64,000 nt of DNA from Harmothoe impar (GCA_947462335.1 OX381705.1:33627570-33691569); one strand, 5' to 3'. Shown: positions 21,142 through 31,099, numbered from the stretch's first letter. The notes: generated from the sequence alone by a model not told the origin. Program-made: numbers and translations.

Positions 21142-23313
21142 ATGGACCAACTGGATCCAGAAGAGGCGAGGGGGTTCACACCGAACTTCATTGCCACTCG
21201 GGGTCAAATCATGTTGAACACTGGCCGTTCTTTGTTCAACATGACTGATTCAGTGTTCTTTCCCGGAGGAAAGAAGGGAGGGAACCAGAAAGGCTCATTT
21301 CTGGACCCGACGGTACTGGAAATACCGCCGAAACCCCTTCGGGTCGTACCCGAAGGAGGTCCTGTCGTCGGGACCCGACCTGATCTCAATCAGGACGACA
21401 CTTTGGACCGGGACAACGCTTACCGGAACAAAGAAGAAATGAACAAGCAGTACGACGCTCTGCACGACGAACTAATTTCGTTGATCTCTGAAAGGGATCG
21501 GTACATCCTAGAAAATAGGCAGGTCCATCAAGATATGGAGTGGAGAACGGATCAATTGACCCGTGACAACCAGCTGATCCAAGATCAGATGGAGAAGAAT
21601 CAGGAAATCCTGAGGGATGAGAAGAAAAGATTATCCGAGTTGGGTCAAGCTAACCGGAAGTCTTATGCCTGTCAACAGCAATATAAGGCGGACCTAGAAA
21701 GATACTCTAGGGAATGGCACGCCGCCAAAGACGCCCCGAACCAGCAGGTTGAGGACAATGAGGCAGTAAGAGCTGCTATCATCGAAGCGAACGAAGAGCT
21801 AAGTCAGAAAAAGCTAGAGAGCATGCAGGCAGTATCCATACTGGAAGCCAGACGGGTAGAGTTGGAAATCTACCTAGGCAACCAAAAGGTACCAGACCCA
21901 GAGGTGACCCTCACCCCTGGGGAAGGAGTAGAGAACCCTCCACTCCAGGGAGTTCTAAAAACCAACACCCGCTACCCTTCCGGGGGACAGGTCGAGAAGG
22001 ATGTGTATTATGCATCTGCTCCCCCGGGTCCATCGGTAACTATCGACCCCACGGCATATTCCGCAGGGAATACGTCCGGAGTCACTAGTTATGACACCTT
22101 GAACCCCTTTTCTGGGGATAGTCCATCTCGGTATGGAGCTGGTCCACCTCCTTCGGGAACGAACAAAGACACCACCACCCATGAGGATCAACAAGGTGGG
22201 TGGTATGGTTATGATAATTGGGGCGACCTGATCTTTTATCATAACCAGACGACGAAGACAGGAGCCGGGAGGACTCCGGGCAAGCAAGCCCAGGGGCACG
22301 CTACCCGAGGCAAGAAAGCCTGGGAAGGAACTTCTGCTGGATGGTCTGGGGACCAGAACCCACAGTACCCTCGTACTGATAGTCCTGATAAGCCTAGAAA
22401 TAGTCAAGGAAGTCGGCCCAGGCCCCAGCACCATGACCAGACAACAACAGGACCTGATCCCACCTACCCGGGTACCACCTCTCGCCCTCGACCCACCCGG
22501 TTTGCTGGGTGCGAACCAGTCTCCCCAGTCCGGCCATTGACCCGAAGAACCTCAATGGCCCCCGGACTGAGACAGGTTTATGATACTGATCCTTGTATCA
22601 AGAGCCTTGGCTTGGATAGCTATAGCCGAGGACAGGATGCTACTGAAGTAATGGATTGGAGCCGGAATCTATCAGACCAACTGATAGAAGGGGCCACCAG
22701 AGGTGCCCGACGCACCGCCAGGATCACCAAACCCTACAAGGGGAAAGGACCCTGGAAGGACGAATATCAGATATTTGTGGATGACTGCAAATACAATGGA
22801 TGGTCCAAAGAAGACTCATTAGGAGCCTTCGTCATCTGGCTAAATGATGGGCCAGGTAAATCCGCCGTCTCCCAATGGAGAAGTACATATGGCCCTTCGG
22901 GTACATATGATCAGCTCGAAAGTACTGCTGTATATATCTTCGGGAACCTGGTGACCGTGGATCACTGTTTGGTCTTCAAAGGACGAACCCAGAAACCGAA
23001 GGAGTCCCCGAAGATATATGGTTTGGAGCTTCAACGGATCCTGCATCAGGCAAGACCCGAATGGGCTAGAGATGCAGATTACTACATCGAGACTCTTTTC
23101 GTTCGGTTCATTAGTGGATTGAGTGACCCTGATCATCAAGAACTAACCAGGAAAGCTTGGAAAAGCGATTCCTCCCTAGCTGATCTATTCTTAACCATAG
23201 ACAGTTATGAGAAGAAGAAAATTCTTCTTGCCGGATTGGTACCTAACCAATCCCGAATGTCAGCGGTTGATGACTATAGCAGCAGCGGGGGATCTTCGGA
23301 TGAGGATTCCTAG
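21142..23313 (+). CDS. gag: Gag polyprotein (capsid part), ends at early stop
   Basis: The frame is open from about 20980, but its first ATG is at 21142, giving 723 residues. It has a charged N-terminal region, then a coiled coil about residues 90-200 (heptads in NKEEMNKQYDALHDELISL and following). A long Pro/Gly/Thr-rich disordered middle follows. The C-terminal capsid-like domain has the aromatic and hydrophobic pattern of Retrotrans_gag families, from about WKDEYQIFVDDCKYNGW to LFLTIDSYEKKK. The frame ends at TAG 23311-23313, before a nucleocapsid. Coding similarity continues past this stop, so the TAG may be a nonsense mutation or a read-through site. Gag packages element RNA into particles. 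Confidence 0.8.
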   Translation: MDQLDPEEARGFTPNFIATRGQIMLNTGRSLFNMTDSVFFPGGKKGGNQKGSFLDPTVLEIPPKPLRVVPEGGPVVGTRPDLNQDDTLDRDNAYRNKEEMNKQYDALHDELISLISERDRYILENRQVHQDMEWRTDQLTRDNQLIQDQMEKNQEILRDEKKRLSELGQANRKSYACQQQYKADLERYSREWHAAKDAPNQQVEDNEAVRAAIIEANEELSQKKLESMQAVSILEARRVELEIYLGNQKVPDPEVTLTPGEGVENPPLQGVLKTNTRYPSGGQVEKDVYYASAPPGPSVTIDPTAYSAGNTSGVTSYDTLNPFSGDSPSRYGAGPPPSGTNKDTTTHEDQQGGWYGYDNWGDLIFYHNQTTKTGAGRTPGKQAQGHATRGKKAWEGTSAGWSGDQNPQYPRTDSPDKPRNSQGSRPRPQHHDQTTTGPDPTYPGTTSRPRPTRFAGCEPVSPVRPLTRRTSMAPGLRQVYDTDPCIKSLGLDSYSRGQDATEVMDWSRNLSDQLIEGATRGARRTARITKPYKGKGPWKDEYQIFVDDCKYNGWSKEDSLGAFVIWLNDGPGKSAVSQWRSTYGPSGTYDQLESTAVYIFGNLVTVDHCLVFKGRTQKPKESPKIYGLELQRILHQARPEWARDADYYIETLFVRFISGLSDPDHQELTRKAWKSDSSLADLFLTIDSYEKKKILLAGLVPNQSRMSAVDDYSSSGGSSDEDS

Positions 23314-23703
23314 GGAGAAGAGGCCATTGGGGCTGTAGCCTTCGGTGGGAAGCGCCGGGACAAAAAGTCCGGTGATAACAAGAGGCGGAAACCTTTTGAT
23401 AAAACATCCTCTAGCAAAAAGCCAGAGAAACCCACAGGGGATAATTCAAAAACCCCTTCCAAACCTCCCTCGGGTCCACCAGAACCCAATGTTCCGAAGA
23501 AATCGGAACCCGACTAATCCCTTGGGTTGGTAGAAGCCATGATGCAACATATGGTGACCCTGTTTGATAAAAAACAGGAACGGAGGATAGACCCGAGCTG
23601 AGTACTGTAACTTGTTACAGATGTCAAGAGAAGGGGCATTATGCCTCCACATGCACAGCGGAAAAACCTGTGATGCGATTCTCCGGTAAGAACTCGGAAA
23701 ATT
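23314..23703 (+). pseudogene. Broken gag 3' end with nucleocapsid zinc knuckle
   Basis: After the TAG the gag frame continues as a Lys/Pro/Ser-rich basic tract (KRRDKKSGDNKRRKPF) to TAA at 23515-23517. The zinc knuckle CYRCQEKGHYASTC (CX2CX4HX4C) at 23613-23654 is in a different frame. It ends at TAA near 23703. The knuckle binds RNA in functional Gag. Two stops and a frame change mean this copy cannot make an intact nucleocapsid by ordinary translation. Confidence 0.75.
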
Positions 23704-23794
23704 AAAGGGGATCCCTGAGGGAGGCGACTCAGAGATCCCGAAGGAAATATGCCATGATACTCCTGACAGGACGGGAGTAAGTTCACACTCAGTA

Positions 23795-24661
23795 GTGACG
23801 TCCGGACATATGGGGGACAAGCAGGCGCAGCTTGGGAACCCTGGGGCCGGGGCCATCAGCATTCCAGTCATACATTCGGGAAATGAGTCGGGGAAACCCG
23901 GTGCTGATGCAGAGGAGTATAGTGCAATGGTTTGTGGAACCAGGCTCCCCTTAGATCACCCTTGCCTGGAATACATAAGAGGGCGTGGATTAGATCTAGG
24001 TACTGAGAGTGACTTACAGAAGTTCACTAGTAACCCTTCATTGAATGGAGGAAAAAGGTGGTATTTGGCCTCTGTGAAGGGTAGAGTCGGGGAATTTCTG
24101 ATAGATACTGGGGCTAGCCACAGCATCATCTCTCGGAAGTTCTACACTCTTCTGTTGGGCACAAATGATGACCTTAAAATGAGGGTAAATGCGTGCACAG
24201 CCGGCGGTAGCAGATTGCGGACGTTTGGATGTACTTTGCTGTGTATCTCAGTGGTGGGGAAGGAGTTTGTATTCTCCCCAACCATTGCTGAGATCGAGGA
24301 TGATGGTATCATAGGGATGGACTTTGCCGACCTGTTCGGAATGATGTTGAACCCGAAGACAGGTGAATTGTCCATACAGAGTCCCTATAATATCAAGGCA
24401 CAATGTGTGCTGAGAGTTATCAGTAGTGTAGCAAGTGTAGCACAGACGGTGAAACTTCCACCGGGAACCACATGTGATGTGTTGTTCAGCGCTTCCTCTG
24501 AACTCAGAGGAAGGGCCGGGGTCATGGAACCCGACGTAGCTTATCTTCAATCCCTCCGGTTGGAATCTGCTGATACGTTGTGGGAAATGCCCAATGGACT
24601 CTTGTCCCCATATCCAATCCTGGTGTTCATATGGTATATCTCCAGAAAGGCGCTAAAGTAG
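23795..24661 (+). pseudogene. Protease region of pol, truncated by frameshift
   Basis: The 288-codon frame contains the aspartic protease motif FLIDTGASHSII at about residue 105 and the partner motif GIIGMDFADLFG about 65 residues later. This is the usual spacing of retroviral-type proteases. Retroelement proteases work as dimers to cut the polyprotein. The frame is lost after VMEPDVAYLQ...ADTL, where this copy lacks one base (GTTGTGGG against GTTGGTGGG in the second copy). The final 25 or so residues are therefore out-of-frame noise. Its frame would be continuous with the RT frame without the deletion and the 541-bp duplication. Confidence 0.8.
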
Positions 24662-25593
24662 GCAGTGTGGTACTCGCGGAGGCGGTCACCAGCAGCCTTC
24701 TGGGGTTGCCATCCGAAGGTCCGCCGGATACGGTCGTTATTGAGGAGGAATTAGAGAAACTAATTCAGGATGCTTCGGAATTAGATGCGAAGGAGCAGAG
24801 GGACCTTCGGGTGATGTTAAAACGTTGCCAAAGGGCCTTCGCGTTCCCAGGAGAACCATTAGGACGTACTGATAAAGTCCTACACGGAATTGACGTGGGG
24901 GAAGGTTCCTCCTTTAAAATTCCTTACCATCGGCTACCCCTAAAGAAGAAAGAGGTAGCAGAGACGGAAATCAATAAGATGATTAAAGATCACGTTATTG
25001 TACCCAGTTCCAGCCCCTGGAGTAGTCCAGTCTGTATGGTCACAAAAAAAGAAGGGCCGGGGTCATGGAACCCGACGTAGCTTATCTTCAATCCCTCGGG
25101 TTGGAATCTGCTGATACGTTGGTGGGAAATGCCCAATGGACTCTTGTCCCCATATCCAATCCTGGTGTTCATATGGTATATCTCCAGAAAGGCGCTAAAG
25201 TAGGCAGTGTGGTACTCGCGGAGGCGGTCACCAGCAGCCTTCTGGGGTTGCCATCCGAAGGTCCGCCGGATACGGTCGTTATTGAGGAGGAATTAGAGAA
25301 ACTAATTCAGGATGCTTCGGAATTAGATCCGAAGGAGCAGAGGGACCTTCGGGTGATGTTAAAACGTTGCCAAAGGGCCTTCGCGTTCCCAGGAGAACCA
25401 TTAGGACGTACTGATAAAGTCCTACACGGAATTGACGTGGGGGAAGGTTCCCCCTTTAAAATTCCTTACCGTCGGCTACCCCTAAAGAAGAAAGAGGTAG
25501 CAGAGACGGAAATCAATAAGATGATTAAAGATCACGTTATTGTACCCAGTTCCAGCCCCTGGAGTAGTCCAGTCTGTATGGTCACAAAAAAAG
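24511..25593 (+). repeat. 541-bp tandem duplication inside pol
   Basis: The segment from AAGGGCCGGGGTCATGG (24511) recurs from 25052 and runs to about 25593. The copies differ by only a few bases (for example TCCGGTTGG/TCGGGTTGG, GATGCGAAG/GATCCGAAG, CACCATCGG/TACCGTCGG forms) and a 1-bp indel. The junction occurs at short GA-AGGG similarity. 541 is not a multiple of three, so the duplication shifts the frame. Confidence 0.95.
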
Positions 25594-27953
25594 ATGGGAC
25601 CATAAGGTTCTGTATAGACTACAGGAAGCTGAATGGGATGACGAAGAAGAATTCATATCCTCTGCCGAGGATTGATGAGACCATTGACTCGCTAGGAGGG
25701 AATGAATGGTTCTGTACCATAGACTTACAGTCTGGGTACTGGCAGGTCGGGATGAAACCTGCCGACATGGAGAAAACGGCCTTCTCTAGCCATGTAGGAC
25801 TGTTCCAGTACAACGTCATGCCCTTCGGGTTGTGCAATGCGCCAGCCACATTTGAAGCCATGATGGAGACATTACTGAGCGATCTACTATGGAAGAAATG
25901 TCTAGTTTACCTAGATGACGTCATTATCTTTGGGAAGACATTCCAGGGCTGTCTAGACAACCTGGAAGAGGTCCTCCAGAGAATAATGAGTAATGGGTTG
26001 AAATTAAAACCTAAGAAATGTCAATTGTTCAAAAAAGATATCAATTTTCTGGGGAGAATCATTTCCACTCAGGGGGTAAAAGCAGACCCGGAGAAAATCA
26101 GAAGTGTGACTGAGTGGGAAAAGCCCAGGTGTCCCAAGGATGTCCGTTCATTCCTTGGGTTTTGCTCGTATTATCAAGATTTCTTACCAGGTTATGCTCA
26201 GGTGAGTTATCATATCCAATCTCTGTCACATTGGACACCTGGTAGGCGCAAAGAAGTTTTTCCATGGGGAAAAGAACAAGACGAGTCGTTTGAGTCAATC
26301 AAAAGACTCTTTGTTGAGACACCAGTTCTGAAGTATCCGACAGCCGCCGGACACTTCATTCTGGATACTGATGCCAGCAATGAGAGCATTGGGGCTGCTT
26401 TGAGTCAGGTCCAAGACGGAAAAGAAGTTCCCATTGCTTTTGCTAGCAACACCATGAACAAGTCACAGAGGAACTACTGTACCACCAAGAGGGAACTCTT
26501 GGCGGTGATTGTTTACACAACAAAATATAAACATTTTTTGTGGGGCTCAGATTTTACGCTGAGGACTGACCATTCATCTTTGAGGTGGTTACTGAATTTT
26601 AAGGATGCAGAAGGCATGATAGGCCGGTGGTTAGCACACTTATCAGAGTTCGGGTTGGAACAGAAGCAGATCCAACACCGACCCGGTGTGAAGCATGTAA
26701 ATGCTGACGCACTATCCCGCAGGCCCATTAGGAGTTGTGGAAATGAAAAATGTGACGATTGTGGAGCCCATGGGGCGGTCCTGGCTGGAGTCCGGTTGCC
26801 ACTGGAATCCAGAGGAACTGGCATCCTTCAGTGGTCTATGGAGACTATCCGAAGGTTCCAGGAAAAGGATCCGAGCGTGGGGAGGTTGCTCGGGTTAATT
26901 CCTAAGGGAATCAAACCTGTTCGACCTGAAATCTCTCTGGAAAATCGAGAGATGAGGAGATTTTTAGCTCAATGGACAGAGCTGGAAGTATCCGAAGGTG
27001 TTCTATATAGATGGAAGATCAATCCTTCGGGAAGAAGGATCAGACAGGTAGTGATCCCCTCCGGTATGAGGAGGGATTTGATGTATTATTGTCACGGTCA
27101 TATGACCAGTGGTCACTTTGGGAAGAAACGTTCACTGGAACGCCTGTCCCGAAGGTACTACTGGCCAGGAATGAGCACCGACTTATTACGTTGGATCGCC
27201 ACTTGTCCTGATTGCTGCAAGAATAAACCCGGCCCTGGGTTGGGTAAAATGCCCTTGTCCCAGGAACTGTTCGGAGTTAGGTTTGCGAGAATAGCAATCG
27301 ACATCATCAGTGGTTTTAAAACAACCCCTGATGGTAACACGTGTATGATGGTAGTAACCGACTACTATACTAAGTACACGAGGGTGTTCCCCTTACCCGA
27401 TCACAAAGCCGCGACTTGTGCGAAGGCCTTTGTGAAGGGTTGGGTATTACACCTCGGAGTGCCTCTAATGATGCATAGTGACCAAGGCCGGGAATTTGAG
27501 TCGGATCTATGGCAAGAGATGTGCCATAGGTTAGCAATCTGTAAGACCCGAACCAATCCCTACCGACCCCAGAGTGATGGGATGGTGGAAAGGTTCAACA
27601 GAACGCTGATTCAGGTTCTGAAACCCTTGGTGAATGAAAGTATGACAGATTGGGATGAACAATGTGAATATGTATGCCATGCATACAACAGCACTGTTCA
27701 TAAAAGCACCAATTGCACCCCAAACTTATTAGTGTTTGGGGAAGACATGATCATGCCAGCCGATCTTGTTTTTGGGGTGGTCGGGTTGAATCCCGACGCA
27801 CCATGTCACGTGATGTTTGTGGAATCACTAAGAGACCAGTTTAAATTCGCATATGAACTTGTTAGAATTGCTTCCCATAAAAACCTCACTAATACTCCAG
27901 CAGAGCTGTTGGTTGTGAAAGGTTCGGCTACTACCCGAAGCACCTGTTTATAA
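25065..27953 (+). CDS. pol: Pol: reverse transcriptase, RNase H, integrase
   Basis: The 962-codon frame has RT with the FCIDYRKLN block, FCTIDLQSGYWQV, GLFQYNVMPFGLCNAPATFE and the catalytic YLDD at about residue 281. RNase H follows (DTDASNESIGAALSQ, TKRELLAVIV, TDHSSLRWLL). The integrase has an HHCC zinc finger (HGHMTSGHF to CPDCCKNK) and a DD35E core. The Asp residues lie in IAIDI near 744 and HSDQG near 804, and the Glu in VERF near 840. The N-terminal 180 residues duplicate the end of the protease frame. After integrase the frame ends early at TAA 27951. The usual C-terminal region is short or altered, so a deletion or frameshift near 27880-27950 is likely. Confidence 0.92.
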   Translation: MEPDVAYLQSLGLESADTLVGNAQWTLVPISNPGVHMVYLQKGAKVGSVVLAEAVTSSLLGLPSEGPPDTVVIEEELEKLIQDASELDPKEQRDLRVMLKRCQRAFAFPGEPLGRTDKVLHGIDVGEGSPFKIPYRRLPLKKKEVAETEINKMIKDHVIVPSSSPWSSPVCMVTKKDGTIRFCIDYRKLNGMTKKNSYPLPRIDETIDSLGGNEWFCTIDLQSGYWQVGMKPADMEKTAFSSHVGLFQYNVMPFGLCNAPATFEAMMETLLSDLLWKKCLVYLDDVIIFGKTFQGCLDNLEEVLQRIMSNGLKLKPKKCQLFKKDINFLGRIISTQGVKADPEKIRSVTEWEKPRCPKDVRSFLGFCSYYQDFLPGYAQVSYHIQSLSHWTPGRRKEVFPWGKEQDESFESIKRLFVETPVLKYPTAAGHFILDTDASNESIGAALSQVQDGKEVPIAFASNTMNKSQRNYCTTKRELLAVIVYTTKYKHFLWGSDFTLRTDHSSLRWLLNFKDAEGMIGRWLAHLSEFGLEQKQIQHRPGVKHVNADALSRRPIRSCGNEKCDDCGAHGAVLAGVRLPLESRGTGILQWSMETIRRFQEKDPSVGRLLGLIPKGIKPVRPEISLENREMRRFLAQWTELEVSEGVLYRWKINPSGRRIRQVVIPSGMRRDLMYYCHGHMTSGHFGKKRSLERLSRRYYWPGMSTDLLRWIATCPDCCKNKPGPGLGKMPLSQELFGVRFARIAIDIISGFKTTPDGNTCMMVVTDYYTKYTRVFPLPDHKAATCAKAFVKGWVLHLGVPLMMHSDQGREFESDLWQEMCHRLAICKTRTNPYRPQSDGMVERFNRTLIQVLKPLVNESMTDWDEQCEYVCHAYNSTVHKSTNCTPNLLVFGEDMIMPADLVFGVVGLNPDAPCHVMFVESLRDQFKFAYELVRIASHKNLTNTPAELLVVKGSATTRSTCL

Positions 27954-28265
27954 TTTGAGCTCCCAGCGCCCTGCGGGCGCGGGAAAAGAACTGGGTCAAT
28001 GAGTGACCTAGTTAGGGCAGTCTCGCGGAAGGCCCGAGACGCGCATGGATGCGCGTGACCTCTGCGCACAGGGGTCGTTTTGGTTCATTAGATTTCGAAT
28101 CTTCGTCGGCACCGTGTGCTGGCCAAGGAGGAGGGTCTAATAGGAACCAGATTCACACGTTAAAAGTAGGTGAATAAGTTTCAAAAAGGAGAACAGGTCC
28201 TCCACAAAGACCTGTAGCATCTGTTAGGACTCTTATTTAGTAGAAATAAGAGCGCCCAACCCAGC

Positions 28266-29486
28266 ATGGCCGCACGGCAGCTAGAGTTGGGCGGAGGGGA
28301 CCGGCCACACAAGATGGCCGAGCTGCCCCACGAAGACAGCGCTGGTGTCGCCAGCCCTGTTACTCTCTCCGAGGAGCAGCTCCTCGAAGAGGAAGACATG
28401 GATGTATCCATGTCTGCATCAGTCCTCACTGAGGCTGAACGACGGAAACTTCATGAGGAAGATCGTCTTCTGGCTCTAAAAATAGAAAAGGAAGAAGCCC
28501 AACATCTAAAGGATACGTGGGATATGACTGGTAATCCGAATGTCGATCCGGATAACTACCCGAAGGAGGAGAAGCCAGCTAGACTGGTGAAGTCAACTGG
28601 TAAGAGTTGCTACGATGGGAGGGAGATGAATCTCCACCCAGACGTAATGTCCGCCACGGAGATAGGTCTACCTAAACCTATCCCAAACGACATAGTGGAT
28701 ATGTTGCACGAATTTATTGATGCAGGAACTCTCCGCATCATGCCCCCAGAGTGGTTCAGCACCTGGGAAAATCTACAGCAAGGCCTCCGGGTGTGTAAAG
28801 CACTTCGGAAGGGCTTGTTCGACGCCGAGATGGCCGACGTCGGGGTGTATGTACCTCGGATGACACGCATCTCGGATGACGTCTCGTGTGGGGCATTCGG
28901 CGCCACTACCCTTGCTGTAGCTTGCTACCGCAGGTACAACCCAGTAGGAATGTTAGAACCGAAATCAGTTGAAGGATATCGGGCCTTAATACGGTCCAAC
29001 TTATCCTACGAAGTCTATCAGATAGACTACAACCGCATGAAAACTATCATGGCGGAGAAGGGCCTCAGCCGTCACGAACCAATCGTCGAGACGGTGGAGG
29101 AAATGGTCAAGACTCGGACTAAGAGTTTGACCCAGGCAGAGGAGAAGGCTGCAGCTAAGGCTAGCAGGGACATCCGAAAGGGTGACCCTGTAGCCCGCAC
29201 GAGCAGCCCCCACAGTCAGGATATACGGACTGTGGTAGTTGGAGGGGGTGAATCCCCTTTCGTCCTGCCTCGGGGTCGCCAAGCCCTGAGGAATGAGTCA
29301 GCAAGGTTGAGGAGAGTACCAGACGCCCAGCGGATTATGACCGATGGGTCTGTATCAGATAAATCTGATACGAGCAGTACGTCCCAAGGGAAGCACCTCA
29401 CTCAGTCGTCCAAGATGAAGAGGAGAGCACCTCACTCACTCGTCCAAGATGAAGAGGAGAGCACCTCACTCAGTCGTCCAAGATGA
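28266..29486 (+). CDS. Extra ORF downstream of pol, unknown function
   Basis: This 406-codon frame starts ATGGCCGCACGG on the element's coding strand, about 310 bp after pol and inside the LTRs. It has an acidic Glu/Leu-rich start and a charged helical segment LTEAERRKLHEEDRLLALKI. A globular-looking middle follows (residues about 130-260, with Trp, Cys and aromatics, for example PEWFSTWENLQQGLRVCKAL). The Lys/Arg/Ser-rich tail ends in a 34-bp tandem repeat. There is no signal peptide or membrane segment, so it is not a typical envelope protein. I recognise no family. It could be an accessory protein or a captured host gene. Codon use and GC match the element. Confidence 0.65.
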   Translation: MAARQLELGGGDRPHKMAELPHEDSAGVASPVTLSEEQLLEEEDMDVSMSASVLTEAERRKLHEEDRLLALKIEKEEAQHLKDTWDMTGNPNVDPDNYPKEEKPARLVKSTGKSCYDGREMNLHPDVMSATEIGLPKPIPNDIVDMLHEFIDAGTLRIMPPEWFSTWENLQQGLRVCKALRKGLFDAEMADVGVYVPRMTRISDDVSCGAFGATTLAVACYRRYNPVGMLEPKSVEGYRALIRSNLSYEVYQIDYNRMKTIMAEKGLSRHEPIVETVEEMVKTRTKSLTQAEEKAAAKASRDIRKGDPVARTSSPHSQDIRTVVVGGGESPFVLPRGRQALRNESARLRRVPDAQRIMTDGSVSDKSDTSSTSQGKHLTQSSKMKRRAPHSLVQDEEESTSLSRPR

Positions 29487-29510
29487 AGAGGAGAGCACCT
29501 CACGTACTCG
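29395..29510 (+). repeat. Three 34-bp tandem repeats at the end of the extra ORF
   Basis: CGTCCAAGATGAAGAGGAGA recurs at 29407, 29441 and 29475. The 34-bp unit is not a multiple of three, so each copy is read in a different frame and the ORF's last residues depend on copy number. Confidence 0.9.
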
Positions 29511-29519
29511 TCCCGAAGC

Positions 29520-30239
29520 AGATCCGGAGATCAGCCCAGTACCCAACTTTTTTTTAAGTCGACATAGCACTTTTTGTGAGGTTCTGCAGTATACCGCTGC
29601 AGTTCCAGATTATTTATTAACGTACATTCTCGTCCATGTTTCTAATATATATATTTATGGTGCTGATACACTACGATAGTTTATGATACTCAGGATATTA
29701 CCAAAGATCTGTATAAACTGTGTTCAAACGTTGACCACTTCGGGTGGATGTAAATAAGAGTATGTATATCTAGTAGTAGTAGATATATTTTGTTATAGAA
29801 AAAACGGAGGTGATGAAGAAAATTTTGATTCTGGTGCGGAGAGAGGTTATCATGTATCCCTATGTAATTTTTTTTCTAGGCTTGTGAGTCCTTTTTAGGA
29901 CTGGTAATAATTCTTCGGAATTGATACACTTGCCGATCATTTTTTTAAAGGTCCTTATCAGGACTATATATATGTATTTTATATCAGAAGATAGTTACAA
30001 ACTGTTAGTAACTACTTCGGGTTCTACTTAACGTAAAAGTCATATCATAAGGTAACTATGACAGTGTAATGCCTTAATTTCAATAATATATTGTTTATCA
30101 TATGTTACATATGACTAATTGTAGTAAAACCCTTTTTATGTATAGTGTATAGACAAACTACTTCTGGTTGTCAAACTATTTTTATTATGAGTCTACTACT
30201 CAGGTTTTTACCACACCTAGTGTTGTCTAGGGGGGGTAG
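29520..30239 (+). other. Non-coding 3' region and polypurine tract of the gypsy element
   Basis: This AT-rich stretch contains several TTCGGGTT/TTCGGATG words and no supported gene. It ends with CTAGGGGGGGTAG at about 30228-30239, a purine tract directly before the 3' LTR that would prime plus-strand DNA. Confidence 0.7.
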
Positions 30240-30654
30240 TGTAGGGGTTTACTACGGTAATCATTTCTATCCAGGTGACCGAGGAGGGTTAGTTCGGGTT
30301 GTTCCCGCCTGGCGTTAGTGTGGGCGGTATCCCAGAGGGGGCGACTGTCCTCTCTCGGGTACTGCGCACCACGTTTCAGGCGGGAACTTACCGACACGTG
30401 ACCATGTCGATTTCATATCCAAAGGGGGTATATAAACCTCCCCTCCTCGTATAGTCGCCAGTCAGTGCAGGCCCGGCTGACTCCCAGCATTACCCTACCC
30501 CAATCACTAGATTGAACCAGGACTGCTTCGTCTTACCCTTCGGGTTAAGACTAGATTCAATTGTAATAGGGATACGTTGAATAAAAACACTCTTTCTACT
30601 TCGCACTTGGAAACTGACGTTCTTGTTCTCTTTCTGAGATTCCGAACCACTACA
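30240..30654 (+). repeat. Gypsy 3' LTR, 415 bp (full length)
   Basis: It begins TGTAGGGGTTTAC and ends CGAACCACTACA. It contains 98 bp absent from the 5' LTR, between GGGTTGTTC and CATGTCGATTTC. That segment itself starts CCGCCTGGCG and has GCCTGAAA-type complements (CAGGCGGGAA), so it could fold. TATATAA lies at 30429-30435 and AATAAA at 30580-30585. Confidence 0.95.
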
Positions 30655-31099
30655 AGAATTTCTTTTAAATCGCCAGTCCTGCTTTGGTAGACCTGGTCGG
30701 GTTACTGGTAACAAACCATTTTTTTGGCCTTACACAGTAGCAAAGATAATTTCTTTTAGATATTTTCTATTGGTTTACCCGGGACATGCTGCACATTTGA
30801 AATATCTAAAATGTCTAGAATAGAAGGCGGGCTACTCCTCATATCCCTTTGAAACATATTGCTATTGTGAAAGGTAGGTATGATGACTGCTTTGCGTTAA
30901 GGGAATTATTTTTCTAAGTACTGCCCCCCACCTCACCAACGGTAGGCCCCATACAACTTAAAACACTTCTGTCCCCATTTACATGTAGCTATAATTGACA
31001 AATAATATAATTGTTAGCAGCGTAACCACTCATTTGCTAAATGTCAATTCTAACAATTAGAATAAAGGCATAGAGTACTTGTAAGTTTTCCCTATATGT

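Larger units (their letters stand above)
20633..30654 (+). mobile_element. Ty3/gypsy LTR retrotransposon, defective
   Basis: LTRs at 20633-20949 and 30240-30654 flank a tRNA-His primer binding site, gag, protease, RT, RNase H and integrase in the gag-pro-pol order. An extra downstream ORF and a purine tract follow. The integrase after RNase H places it in Ty3/gypsy (Metaviridae). Defects: in-frame stops at 23311 and 23515, a frame change before the zinc knuckle, a stop after it, a 541-bp tandem duplication with a 1-bp deletion, and a short pol end. The LTRs differ by one 98-bp indel and about one substitution. The flanks AAAAG and AGAAT do not match, so no target duplication is seen. Confidence 0.95.

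Noticed and set aside
27954..28265. GC-rich spacer between pol and the extra ORF as a hidden RNA gene
   Set aside because: Short hairpins such as GGTCGTTTTGG surroundings and GCGCATGGATGCGC occur, but no tRNA or other RNA fold is recognisable.
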